A stretch of DNA of 64,000 nucleotides from Sphingorhabdus sp. M41 (GTDB lineage Bacteria; Pseudomonadota; Alphaproteobacteria; Sphingomonadales; Sphingomonadaceae), in the NCBI RefSeq assembly GCF_001586275.1, contig NZ_CP014545.1, positions 1,514,501 through 1,578,500 on the forward strand, read 5' to 3'. Positions within the stretch are counted from its first letter, which is position 1. Each line of letters starts with the position of its first letter. A program made the position numbers and the translations under genes. The notes under the pieces were generated by a model. That model had not been told where the DNA came from. It ran no database searches and saw only the letters and a program-made list of their open reading frames with translations. Shown piece by piece: positions 27,678 through 34,650 of this stretch.

Positions 27678-28214
27678 ATGCCAAAAGCAAAACGATCCGA
27701 TAATTGGGGTTTTCCCCGCTGGGGAAGCTATGAAAGCTCCCGCGAAACGCAACAGGTCAAGCTTTGTGACCGGCACGGTTGCGACGAAGCGGGCAACTGT
27801 CCAGCGCCCAAATCACCCAATAGTCCCGAACGCTGGTATTTTTGCCAGAATCATGCGGCCGAATATAACCGGGGTTGGGACTATTTCGAGGGGCTCGACA
27901 AGGAAGAGCGCAAGAAACGCGAAGCCGATGAGCAGCGTGATGCCAATGCCTATCAGGAAGCGGCCCATTACAGCTGGATGGGTTCCGGCGACGGCAGCCG
28001 TTCGCGCGACGAGATGACCGCGCTGGAAATTTTTGACCTGACTCCCGATGTCGAGTTTGACACGGTGAAAAAGGCGTGGCGCTCAATGGCCAAGGAATAT
28101 CATCCCGATGTCAATCCGGGCGATGCAGAGGCGGCCAAGAAATTCCAGGCGGCTCAGGCGGCTTTCGATGTCTTGCGGATCGCCGAAGAACGCCGCGTCT
28201 GGAAACCTATCTAG
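27678..28214 (+). CDS. J-domain protein with Cys/His-rich N-terminal region
   Basis: A 178-aa protein. The J-domain is C-terminal (about 113-175; EIFDLTPDVEFDTVKKAWRS, then KEYHPDVNPGD with the HPD tripeptide) and would stimulate a DnaK partner. The N-terminal half has CDRHGCDEAGNC and WYFCQNHAAEYN, a Cys/His pattern that could bind zinc. This layout recurs in alphaproteobacterial J-proteins. There is no Gly/Phe region or DnaJ zinc-finger, so it is a class III co-chaperone of unknown client. Confidence 0.85.
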   Translation: MPKAKRSDNWGFPRWGSYESSRETQQVKLCDRHGCDEAGNCPAPKSPNSPERWYFCQNHAAEYNRGWDYFEGLDKEERKKREADEQRDANAYQEAAHYSWMGSGDGSRSRDEMTALEIFDLTPDVEFDTVKKAWRSMAKEYHPDVNPGDAEAAKKFQAAQAAFDVLRIAEERRVWKPI

Positions 28215-28302
28215 AGACTGCCGTTCACGAAGCACGGCTTCGCTTTTTCAACTGGACTGGGATGAGATCGGGACGAACGCAAATGTCCCTCTCCGTATCA
28301 CG

Positions 28303-28713
28303 TCAATTGTTTTGCAATCGTGATGCTGTTTCCTGAATCAGCCCGATCATATTGGGAATGCCCTGGGTACGATTTGAACTCAGCTGGTTTTTCAGATCAA
28401 AAGGTTCGAGCACTGCGGCTATATCTGTGCCCGTGATCTGCTCTGCAGCCTGATCCTGCACGGTTTCCAGCACCAGCGCGATGATGCCCTTGGTAATCGC
28501 GGCATTGCTGTCGGCCAGGAAATGCAGCCGCCCGTCATCCAGTTGCGTGGGATAGACCCAGACCGAAGCGGAACAGCCCCGCACCAAAGTCGCATCGGTT
28601 TTCAGGGCGTCGGGCATCGGATCAAGCTGCTTGCCGAGATCGATCAGCAGGCGGTAGCGATCATCGGGTTCGAGAAATTCATATTCTTCGATCAGGTCGT
28701 CAATTTTGCTCAT
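28303..28713 (-). CDS. sufE: Cysteine desulfuration protein SufE
   Basis: A 136-aa sulfur-acceptor protein. The active cysteine is in LVRGCSASVWVYP (Cys47), preceded by LGKQLDPMPDALKTDATLV. SufE takes persulfide sulfur from SufS and passes it to the SufBCD scaffold. No suf genes are adjacent, so it is unlinked here. Normal length. Confidence 0.93.
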   Translation of the reverse strand: MSKIDDLIEEYEFLEPDDRYRLLIDLGKQLDPMPDALKTDATLVRGCSASVWVYPTQLDDGRLHFLADSNAAITKGIIALVLETVQDQAAEQITGTDIAAVLEPFDLKNQLSSNRTQGIPNMIGLIQETASRLQNN

Positions 28714-28764
28714 GGGGAGGGCGGTTAGCAGGGTGAGGGAGCAAGGTCACCCGTTTTAAACCAC

Positions 28765-28839
28765 CCGTTCGTGCTGAGCTTGTCGAAGGGCAGGCGGCAC
28801 GCGCTCAAGCCGATGTTTCGACAAGCTCAGCACGAACGG
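28765..28839. repeat. Dispersed palindromic repeat (REP-like), copy 2
   Basis: CCGTTCGTGCTGAGCTTGTC with GAAGGG at the left and TTTCGACAAGCTCAGCACGA with ACGG at the right form an almost perfect long inverted repeat around a GC-rich centre. It sits between the divergent 5' flank of sufE and the 3' end of the psp operon. It may work as a transcript-end hairpin for the psp operon. Confidence 0.85.
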
Positions 28840-28847
28840 CGTGTGCC

Positions 28848-29081
28848 TTAAAGCTCCACGCCCGCCGCAATCGCTTCCAGCTTGCGGATACGCTCTTTCA
28901 GATCCGCTACCTCGATCCGCGATGTGGCGGTGGGGGGATTATCCTCGCGCCGCTGCTCGATTTCGCGGGATTTGAGCGCGATCCAGTCGCGCCAGCCACG
29001 CAGGGTGACGAGTGCGACCACCGTCAATCCAATCAGCGAAAATGCTGCGGTGATCATATAAAAAGCAGGTTCTTGCATCAT
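28848..29081 (-). CDS. Small PspB-like membrane protein, tandem copy 5
   Basis: A 77-aa protein with one membrane span (about residues 8-26, FYMITAAFSLIGLTVVALVT) and a cytoplasmic charged tail ending in a short coiled coil, LKERIRKLEAIAAGVEL. The RIxxLExI pattern is that of PspB (family pattern RIQALESIL). It is the last gene of the psp operon, 28 bp after the previous copy. It is shorter than the other copies and lacks the final ELENEIEKLRDR-type heptads. Role inferred from context: envelope stress. Confidence 0.7.
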   Translation of the reverse strand: MMQEPAFYMITAAFSLIGLTVVALVTLRGWRDWIALKSREIEQRREDNPPTATSRIEVADLKERIRKLEAIAAGVEL

Positions 29082-29108
29082 GCTTGTCCTTCCACTTTCC
29101 GAACCGGT

Positions 29109-29369
29109 TTACCGGTCACGCAATTTTTCGATCTCGTTTTCCAGTTCCCGTGCGCCGCGATCATCGGTGGCGATTTTCTCGAGCACCGCGACGCGCTCCT
29201 TCAGATATTTCACTTCTTCCTGCAGCCGTCCGGAATCCCGATTCTGAGCGGCAACCTCATTGCCATGCTTGTCTTCGACAATTCCATGTTGCGCGCGGTA
29301 GCGCGTGCTCAGCACTTTCCCGATTGTGATAACGATGATTATGGCAACAACCATTTCAAAAGGATTCAT
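29109..29369 (-). CDS. Small PspB-like membrane protein, tandem copy 4
   Basis: An 86-aa protein. Residues 5-20 (EMVVAIIIVITIGKVL) span the membrane. The tail carries EEVKYLKERVAVLEKIATDD and then ELENEIEKLRDR. That tail is nearly identical to copy 3 (EEMRYLKDRVAVLEKITTDG ... QLESEIEQLRDR), so the two are recent duplicates. Predicted topology has a periplasmic N-terminus and a cytoplasmic coiled coil. Confidence 0.72.
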   Translation of the reverse strand: MNPFEMVVAIIIVITIGKVLSTRYRAQHGIVEDKHGNEVAAQNRDSGRLQEEVKYLKERVAVLEKIATDDRGARELENEIEKLRDR

Positions 29370-29401
29370 CTGAAAATTCCCTCCCGTCCGCGCTTACCCG
29401 A

Positions 29402-29656
29402 CTAGCGGTCGCGCAATTGTTCAATTTCGCTTTCCAGCTGCCGTGTGCTGTGACCATCCGTTGTGATCTTTTCCAGCACTGCGACGCGGTCTTTGAGATA
29501 TCTCATTTCTTCGCGCATCCGCTCCGCGTCTGCGTCATGGGTGGCGGGAAATTCTCCGCGCATTTTGATCAGCTTCCTTTGGTGACCTGTCCATATTGCG
29601 AACCCGGCGACGGCAAATGCTCCGAATGGGATGAGTAGCGCGATTATGCCTTCCAT
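29402..29656 (-). CDS. Small PspB-like membrane protein, tandem copy 3
   Basis: An 84-aa protein. The membrane span is at about 4-22 (IIALLIPFGAFAVAGFAIW), followed by basic GHQRKLIKMRG and the coiled coil EEMRYLKDRVAVLEKITTDG, ending QLESEIEQLRDR. PspB itself begins with a similar IALLIPF-like span. Its stop is 33 bp before copy 4, and its start lies 14 bp after the copy 2 stop. Confidence 0.72.
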   Translation of the reverse strand: MEGIIALLIPFGAFAVAGFAIWTGHQRKLIKMRGEFPATHDADAERMREEMRYLKDRVAVLEKITTDGHSTRQLESEIEQLRDR

Positions 29657-29669
29657 AAACTCTGTCCTC

Positions 29670-30002
29670 TTAATTCGCGCGCTTGTCGCGCAGCTGTTCT
29701 ATTTCCTGGGTCAGTCGGTGGCTGTCATCGGTGACAATCCGTTCGACATTGGCGAGCCGGTCTTTGACCGAGCCCAGTTCGGCGCGCAGTTCGGCATTTT
29801 CATTGGTCAGCAATTTAACCCGCTCGACGGCTTCCTGATCGGTCTTGGGATAGACTGACTTGCCCCATTGGTTTTCCAGAGGATAGCCGTTCTTGATCCG
29901 CATCCAGGTGGTCAGGACCCAGCCGCCGACTGCAATAGCAGCGACAACTGCAATGATTGGGGCAAGTTCGGTGATCATGGTGATCTTTTCCGGATCCATC
30001 AA
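29670..30002 (-). CDS. Small PspB-like membrane protein, tandem copy 2
   Basis: A 110-aa protein. The membrane span is at about 13-31 (APIIAVVAAIAVGGWVLTTW), then RIKNGYPLENQWGK and a coiled coil (LTNENAELRAELGSVKDRLA; NVERIVTDDSHRL), ending EIEQLRDKRAN. The middle GYPLENQWGK matches GYELEDEWGG of copy 1, so these two form a subpair. The start overlaps the stop of copy 1 by ATGA. The likely start is one of the methionines at residues 1, 2 or 9. Confidence 0.72.
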   Translation of the reverse strand: MMDPEKITMITELAPIIAVVAAIAVGGWVLTTWMRIKNGYPLENQWGKSVYPKTDQEAVERVKLLTNENAELRAELGSVKDRLANVERIVTDDSHRLTQEIEQLRDKRAN

Positions 30003-30313
30003 TTCTTCTCCCTTAATGCTTCGATTTCATCCGCCGTCCGTTTGGCGGGATCAGTGGCGATCCGTTCGAGCACTTGCAGGCGTTCCTGCAGGCGGTCGAT
30101 CTTGCCGACCAGTTGCGCATTTTCATTGGAGAGCAACTCGATCTTGCGATGTTCGTCCGGGCTGGCTTTGGCAGACTTGCCGGTCTTTCCGCCCCATTCA
30201 TCTTCCAGTTCATAGCCATGTTTGGCTCGGATCCAGTTGTTGATGATCCATCCGCCATAGCTGACGGCGATGATGGCGATAACAAATTCGGGGCTTCCCC
30301 AATCCATATCCAT
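29999..30313 (-). CDS. Small PspB-like membrane protein, tandem copy 1
   Basis: A 104-aa protein with a short membrane span (about 9-25, EFVIAIIAVSYGGWIINNW), then IRAKHGYELEDEWGG and the coiled coil LLSNENAQLVGKIDRLQERL, QVLERIATDPAKRTAD, EIEALREKN. The ribosome site GGAGAATGG precedes the ATG. It follows pspC by 17 bp and overlaps copy 2 by ATGA. The coiled coil is longer than in true PspB. Confidence 0.72.
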   Translation of the reverse strand: MDMDWGSPEFVIAIIAVSYGGWIINNWIRAKHGYELEDEWGGKTGKSAKASPDEHRKIELLSNENAQLVGKIDRLQERLQVLERIATDPAKRTADEIEALREKN

Positions 30314-30330
30314 TCTCCCTGTTCAGGCGC

Positions 30331-30714
30331 TTAGCGCAGGTTCTCGATCTCGTTCGACAGCGTCGTGTTCTTGCTGGTGTAATAGAGTTCCATGTCGGCC
30401 AGCTTGCGGTCGATTTCCCGGAAGCGCGATTTGATGTCGCGGCTGGTGCGGCGCGGCGATTGGCGCACGCCCTGCCAGAATTTGGTGTCTTCCGGATCGC
30501 TCAGATACATGCCGATCGGTTTTGGCTCGGAAATCTTGGCTGCGATCCAATAGGCTATCAGCGTCCAGGGAAAGGCAAAGGTTACCGTTGCGATGATCGC
30601 TGCGAGTCGAACCCAGGCCACATTGATCCCGGTGTAGTCGGCGATCCCGGCACAGACACCGCTCCATTTTGCGCGTTGCTTGTCGAGATAGAATTTGGTG
30701 CGGGAGGAGCTCAT
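30331..30714 (-). CDS. pspC: Phage shock protein PspC
   Basis: A 127-aa protein with the PspC domain: KFYLDKQRAKWSGVCAGIAD, TGINVAWVRLAAI, a membrane span (AFPWTLIAYWIAAKI) and a soluble C-terminal coiled region. PspC sits in the inner membrane with PspB, senses envelope stress and releases PspF from PspA. The gene overlaps pspB by ATGA and is followed by the run of PspB-like genes. Confidence 0.9.
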   Translation of the reverse strand: MSSSRTKFYLDKQRAKWSGVCAGIADYTGINVAWVRLAAIIATVTFAFPWTLIAYWIAAKISEPKPIGMYLSDPEDTKFWQGVRQSPRRTSRDIKSRFREIDRKLADMELYYTSKNTTLSNEIENLR

Positions 30715-31019
30715 GAGGGGTGCCTTTCTTTTTTCAGCAGCTCGTCAAAATTTTCGAGCGTCGGGGTTGGCTCAGTTGAGGGGCTTGGAAGACCGGATTG
30801 ACGCCAGTCGGGGTTGTCCGCTGCCATGATGCGCTCAATGGTTTCCATCCGGTCATCCAGACGGCGGGCCATGTGGTGCAATTCTTCCAGCAGATTCTCA
30901 TCTTCATTGGTGATCGTCGCCGCGGTTTTCCATTTGGTCACATAGTGAAAGATCAACCACGGCAGACCGATGAATAACGTTCCCATTACGATGGGAATGA
31001 TGATGAGTTCTTCCTGCAT
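30711..31019 (-). CDS. pspB: Phage shock protein PspB
   Basis: A 102-aa protein. The N-terminal span (LIIIPIVMGTLFIGLPWLIF) is followed by HYVTKW, then LLEELHHMARRLDDRMETIE and RIMAADNPDWRQ. The last stretch matches the PspB signature (RIxALExILDaehPnWR) best of all six PspB-like proteins here. An extra 20-residue Pro/Thr-rich tail is present. It overlaps the pspA stop by one base (TAATG). Confidence 0.88.
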   Translation of the reverse strand: MQEELIIIPIVMGTLFIGLPWLIFHYVTKWKTAATITNEDENLLEELHHMARRLDDRMETIERIMAADNPDWRQSGLPSPSTEPTPTLENFDELLKKERHPS

Positions 31020-31693
31020 TATGCGTCACCTTTTTTCATGGCTGCCTTCATGGCTTCCAGTTCTTCATCAACCTTGTCGCTGGATTCGAGCGCAGCGATC
31101 TGGTTCTCCAGGCTCTGTGGCTCTCCGCCCATGCCAAGCGAGTCGGCACGGCCTTCGGCAAAATCCACCTGGCGTTCCAGATATTCAAACCGCGAGAAGG
31201 CATCATGCACTTTCTCACCATTGTACATTTCGCGCAATTTCACGCGATTTTCAGCGCTTTCAAGCCGATTGACCAGGCTGCTCTGGCGCGAGCGGGCTTC
31301 CTGCAGTTTCTTCTGCAATTTCGCAATGTCACCTTCGGACGCGCGGAGCGCATCATCGAGCACCTGGATTTCCGCTTTCAACTGGTCCGCCATGTCAGCA
31401 GCCTTGCGCTTTTCGACCAATGCCGCCTTGGCGAGATCTTCACGATCCTTGGAAAGCGCGAGCTGGGCTTTTTCGCTCCAGTCCTCGGTCAGATGATCCA
31501 GCTTGTCGATATGCCGGCGCATTTCCTTCTGGTCGGCAATCGTGCGAGCCGCCGAGGCGCGAACTTCGACCAGGGTTTCCTCCATCTCGAGGATGATCAT
31601 GCGGATCATTTTGGACGGGTCTTCAGCCTTGTCCAGCATGTCGGTAACGTTGGCGGCGATAATGTCGCGTGTTCTTGAAAAAATACCAGCCAT
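31019..31693 (-). CDS. pspA: Phage shock protein PspA (IM30 family)
   Basis: A 224-aa coiled-coil ESCRT-III-like protein: MAGIFSRTRDIIAANVTDML (membrane-binding helix), DKAEDPSKMIRMIILEMEET, then long coiled coils (KLDHLTEDWSEKAQLALSKD). PspA binds PspF to repress the regulon and polymerises on damaged inner membrane. ATG 31693 is the family start; the open frame upstream is an artefact of the leader. It is the second gene of the operon. Confidence 0.95.
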   Translation of the reverse strand: MAGIFSRTRDIIAANVTDMLDKAEDPSKMIRMIILEMEETLVEVRASAARTIADQKEMRRHIDKLDHLTEDWSEKAQLALSKDREDLAKAALVEKRKAADMADQLKAEIQVLDDALRASEGDIAKLQKKLQEARSRQSSLVNRLESAENRVKLREMYNGEKVHDAFSRFEYLERQVDFAEGRADSLGMGGEPQSLENQIAALESSDKVDEELEAMKAAMKKGDA

Positions 31694-31842
31694 GTACATA
31701 CTCCGGTTGCGTCTGTGGTTCTGTTTGAACTTGTTCGAGCCTTTGCTCCAGTCCTGTTCTACATCATCCTGTTGAATTTCAAAAGGTGGCCGGGACCTGA
31801 CTTCGACAAGGGGGAAAGAAGGGGCCCCGGCCATTTTTTCCG

Positions 31843-32019
31843 TCATGCCCGATAACCGATGTTAACAAAGCTGACAGAGGGGGATTCGGTCTGGTGATCC
31901 ACCATCATACCTTCGGCCTGTGCGGGTCCGACGGCGCTGAGCAAAATCGTCACGCTGAATAGCAGGATCGAGATAACCGCAGAGATATCGGTGCGGCTCA
32001 TTTTGGTCAGTGCAGGCAT
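31843..32019 (-). CDS. 58-aa exported or single-span peptide leading the psp operon
   Basis: A small gene starting at ATG 32019 behind a strong CTGGAGGAAACC ribosome site. The product begins MPALTKMSRTDISAVISILL, continues as a hydrophobic core to SAVGPAQAEG (a plausible signal-peptidase site after AQA) and ends SVSFVNIGYRA. If cleaved, the mature peptide would be about 25 residues. It is first in the sigma-54-driven psp operon, before pspA. I do not recognise a family. Role in stress signalling is inference from position. Confidence 0.65.
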   Translation of the reverse strand: MPALTKMSRTDISAVISILLFSVTILLSAVGPAQAEGMMVDHQTESPSVSFVNIGYRA

Positions 32020-32063
32020 GGTTTCCTCCAGAAGTTCGTGTGTTGCGTATCTGAACACTACAT

Positions 32064-32080
32064 TGCAGAAGGCGTGCCAA
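32064..32080 (-). promoter_or_regulatory. Sigma-54 (-24/-12) promoter of the psp operon
   Basis: On the minus strand, TTGGCACGCCTTCTGCA: the -24 GG (32078-32077) and -12 GC (32066-32065) are ten bases apart, as required, and TGGCACG matches the consensus exactly. Transcription would start near 32053, about 34 bases before the first gene. It faces away from pspF, the sigma-54 activator encoded next door. Confidence 0.85.
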
Positions 32081-32083
32081 CTC

Positions 32084-32096
32084 GATCAACATATTG
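32084..32096. promoter_or_regulatory. Possible IHF site upstream of the psp promoter
   Basis: GATCAACATATTG agrees with the IHF consensus WATCAANNNNTTR at all but the first position. It lies directly upstream of the -24 element in an AT-rich stretch. psp promoters of enterobacteria use IHF bending between the PspF sites and sigma-54, so the position makes sense. Consensus match only. Confidence 0.4.
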
Positions 32097-32180
32097 AAAT
32101 ATATCGATTATCTATAATTTCCTGCCTGATGAACATGGTATTAATTGCTATTTAATGGTAATTGACACTATATATTGGCC

Positions 32181-33227
32181 ATGGAACGGGAAAGTCAGTT
32201 TGTCGGAGAATCGGGGGCCTTCCTCGATGCCGTGGAAAAAGCCAGTCGGGCGGCGCCACTCAACCGCCCCGTGCTTGTCGTTGGTGAGCGCGGAACAGGC
32301 AAGGAGCTTATCGCCGAACGCCTTCACCGACTCAGTCTGCGTTGGGATGGGCCGTTTATCACGCTCAATTGTGCAGCGATGCCGGAAACCCTGATTGAAG
32401 CGGAATTGTTCGGTCACGAGGCAGGAGCCTTTACCGGTGCGACAAAGGCGCGGGTAGGGCGATTCGAGGAAGCAGACGGCGGCACATTATTCCTCGACGA
32501 ACTGGGTACATTATCTACCGGCGCGCAGGAACGTCTGTTACGGGCAGTGGAATATGGCGAGATCACGCGTATCGGATCGTCCCGGCCACAGCGCGTCGAT
32601 GTCCGGATCGTCGCGGCTACCAATGCCGATCTGCCAAAAATGGCGGAACAAAACAAATTTCGCGCCGACTTGCTCGACCGGCTTTCATTCGAAGTTGTGA
32701 CTTTGCCGCCGCTCCGCGTGCGCGAAGGCGATATCCCGGTACTGGCGGACTATTTCGGCCGTCGCATGGCCGCCGAACTGGAATGGCCGTCATGGCCCGG
32801 CTTCGGCCGTCTCGCATCGGAGGCGCTGAACCGGCATAATTGGCCCGGCAATGTAAGGGAATTGCGCAACGTGATCGAGCGCGCCGTCTACCAATGGAAT
32901 GATCATAGCAGACCGGTTGACCATGTTGTGTTCGACCCGTTTGAATCGCCCTGGAAGCCACGAGAGACCAAGGAAGGGCCGGACGCTGAACCTGCTGAAC
33001 CGTCGACGGGAGAAGGCCAGCCTGTGCATTCTGACCCGGCTGCGACGGAACCGGTCTTCCAGGATGTGGACGACATGAAAGCGGCGGTGGAAGCCTATGA
33101 AAAGCGGATATTGGAAGCCGCGCTGGCGAAATCACGCTATAATCAGCGGCAGACCGCCAAGACACTCAACCTGACCTATGACCAGTTGCGCCATTCTCTA
33201 AAGAGGCATGATCTGCTGGGGACATAG
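32181..33227 (+). CDS. pspF: Phage shock operon transcriptional activator PspF
   Basis: A 348-aa AAA+ enhancer-binding protein without an N-terminal receiver domain. Walker A is VVGERGTGKELIA, the sigma-54-contacting loop GAFTGATKA is intact, Walker B is GGTLFLDELGTL, and RHNWPGNVRELRNVIERAVY closes the ATPase. The C-terminal Fis-type HTH is NQRQTAKTLNLTYDQLRHSL. A linker of about 60 residues rich in Pro and Glu separates the two domains. ATG 32181 has no obvious Shine-Dalgarno. It diverges from the psp operon. Confidence 0.95.
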   Translation: MERESQFVGESGAFLDAVEKASRAAPLNRPVLVVGERGTGKELIAERLHRLSLRWDGPFITLNCAAMPETLIEAELFGHEAGAFTGATKARVGRFEEADGGTLFLDELGTLSTGAQERLLRAVEYGEITRIGSSRPQRVDVRIVAATNADLPKMAEQNKFRADLLDRLSFEVVTLPPLRVREGDIPVLADYFGRRMAAELEWPSWPGFGRLASEALNRHNWPGNVRELRNVIERAVYQWNDHSRPVDHVVFDPFESPWKPRETKEGPDAEPAEPSTGEGQPVHSDPAATEPVFQDVDDMKAAVEAYEKRILEAALAKSRYNQRQTAKTLNLTYDQLRHSLKRHDLLGT

Positions 33228-33254
33228 AAAAGGGGGCCGCAAAGCCCCCTTTTT
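33228..33254 (+). terminator. Rho-independent terminator after pspF
   Basis: GGGGGC and GCCCCC around a CGCAAA loop, followed by TTTTT; A-residues on the left permit some bidirectional use for the convergent gene at 33276. Confidence 0.85.
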
Positions 33255-33275
33255 ATGCTTCCAATTCTTCCAGTC

Positions 33276-33839
33276 TTATCCGGCGTTGGCATTTACCATC
33301 GCATAGAACATCGGCAGGGAAAGCAGGACATTGGTGCGCGAGGCCATCAATGCGATTTTGCCTGCTGCTGCTTTTTCATCGGCTGTGGCTTCGACGATTC
33401 CCAGAACCTTTTTCTGTTTGGGCCAGATGATGAACCAGACATTGGCTGCCATGACGATGGCAATCCACATGCCGACGCCAATCAGCGTAAACGGTGCCTG
33501 CAGCGTCATGGCCTGATGGACCCAGCCACTAGCCCATGCGACATAAAGACCGGTGACCACCGTGAGCAAAGCGGCCCAGCGGAAATAGAATAATACTTTG
33601 GGTGCAATATGTTTGCCGACAGCTGGTTTCAGCTCGTCCGGGATGGTCGGCATCAGTGGCACCTGAACAAAGTTCAGATAATAGAGCAGTCCGATCCACA
33701 GCACACCGAAAAACAGGTGCAGCCAGCGGCCGATTGCATTGCCGGTGACCATATCGCCATCCAGGCCAAACATCAGCGCGATTGCCGCAATCAAGCCGAC
33801 AATCATCACCGCATTCAGATTTCCAAAAAATTTTGCCAT
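33276..33839 (-). CDS. PuuD-like (urate hydroxylase N-terminal domain) membrane protein
   Basis: A 187-aa integral membrane protein with about four or five spans. GRWLHLFFGVLWIGLLYYLN, FRWAALLTVVTGLYVAW and MWIAIVMAANVWFIIWPKQK resemble the membrane domain of PuuD-type urate hydroxylases. Conserved His residues in the helices hint at haem. It lacks the C-terminal cytochrome c domain (no CxxCH), so the urate activity is doubtful. Neighbours give no purine context. Confidence 0.7.
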   Translation of the reverse strand: MAKFFGNLNAVMIVGLIAAIALMFGLDGDMVTGNAIGRWLHLFFGVLWIGLLYYLNFVQVPLMPTIPDELKPAVGKHIAPKVLFYFRWAALLTVVTGLYVAWASGWVHQAMTLQAPFTLIGVGMWIAIVMAANVWFIIWPKQKKVLGIVEATADEKAAAGKIALMASRTNVLLSLPMFYAMVNANAG

Positions 33840-34022
33840 TGTGCATCCCCCAAAGATATATTCCGTAACAAGGGGATAACATTATGCCGGGACCGTCATC
33901 ATGTCACGAAAAAATGGATTTTTGACCACGCCAGGCGATCAAAGCGATAATTGTTCTTGCATCTTTTCCGCTATTGATGCGTTGCCCTGTCATATCTCGA
34001 AAAAAAATGGAGAAAACAGATT

Positions 34023-34628
34023 ATGGCTTTCGAACTTCCCGCGCTCCCGTATGATAAAAATGCTTTCGGAGACCTGATTTCCGAAGAAACATTCAACTAT
34101 CATCATGGCAAGCACCACAATGCTTATGTCAGCAAGACCAATGACGCGATCAAGGGCACCGATCATGAAGGCAAAAAGCTTTCGGAAATCATCAAGTCAG
34201 CAGACGGTGGCCTGTTCAACAATGCCGCTCAGGTCTGGAACCACAGTTTCTACTGGCTGTGTCTGTCGCCGGAGAAAAAGGAAATCACCGGAGAACTGAA
34301 AGATCGCCTGGAAAGCAGCTTCGGTTCGATCGACGACTTCAAAACCAAGTTCAAGGAAGAAGCGACCGGCCATTTCGCCAGTGGCTGGGCGTGGTTGGTT
34401 CTCGATGGTGATGAGCTGAAAATCACATCCTATCATGATGCCGACACACCGGTCGCTCACGATGTAAAACCTGTGTTTACGCTCGATGTCTGGGAACATG
34501 CTTATTATCTGGATTACCAGAATGCCCGTCCGGACTATGTGTCCGCGTTGCTCGACAATGCAATCGACTGGGATTTCGTCGCGCTCAATCTGGACGGAGA
34601 CGGCGTCAGCCGCGCCGACCAGGGCTAA
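34023..34628 (+). CDS. sodB: Superoxide dismutase [Fe]
   Basis: A 201-aa Fe/Mn-family SOD. Metal ligands are visible: His in TFNYHHGKHHNAYV, His in VWNHSFYW, and Asp/His in LDVWEHAYYLDYQN. FNNAAQVWNH carries Gln in the outer sphere as in Fe-type enzymes. It removes superoxide in the cytoplasm. The ATG follows AATGGAGAAAACAGATT. There is no signal peptide. Confidence 0.95.
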   Translation: MAFELPALPYDKNAFGDLISEETFNYHHGKHHNAYVSKTNDAIKGTDHEGKKLSEIIKSADGGLFNNAAQVWNHSFYWLCLSPEKKEITGELKDRLESSFGSIDDFKTKFKEEATGHFASGWAWLVLDGDELKITSYHDADTPVAHDVKPVFTLDVWEHAYYLDYQNARPDYVSALLDNAIDWDFVALNLDGDGVSRADQG

Positions 34629-34650
34629 ACGTCAGCCTCCGCTATTAAGT

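Noticed and set aside
28848-33227. Possible prophage, because of 'phage shock' genes
   Set aside because: Psp is a host envelope-stress system. There are no integrase, capsid or lysis genes, and composition is uniform.
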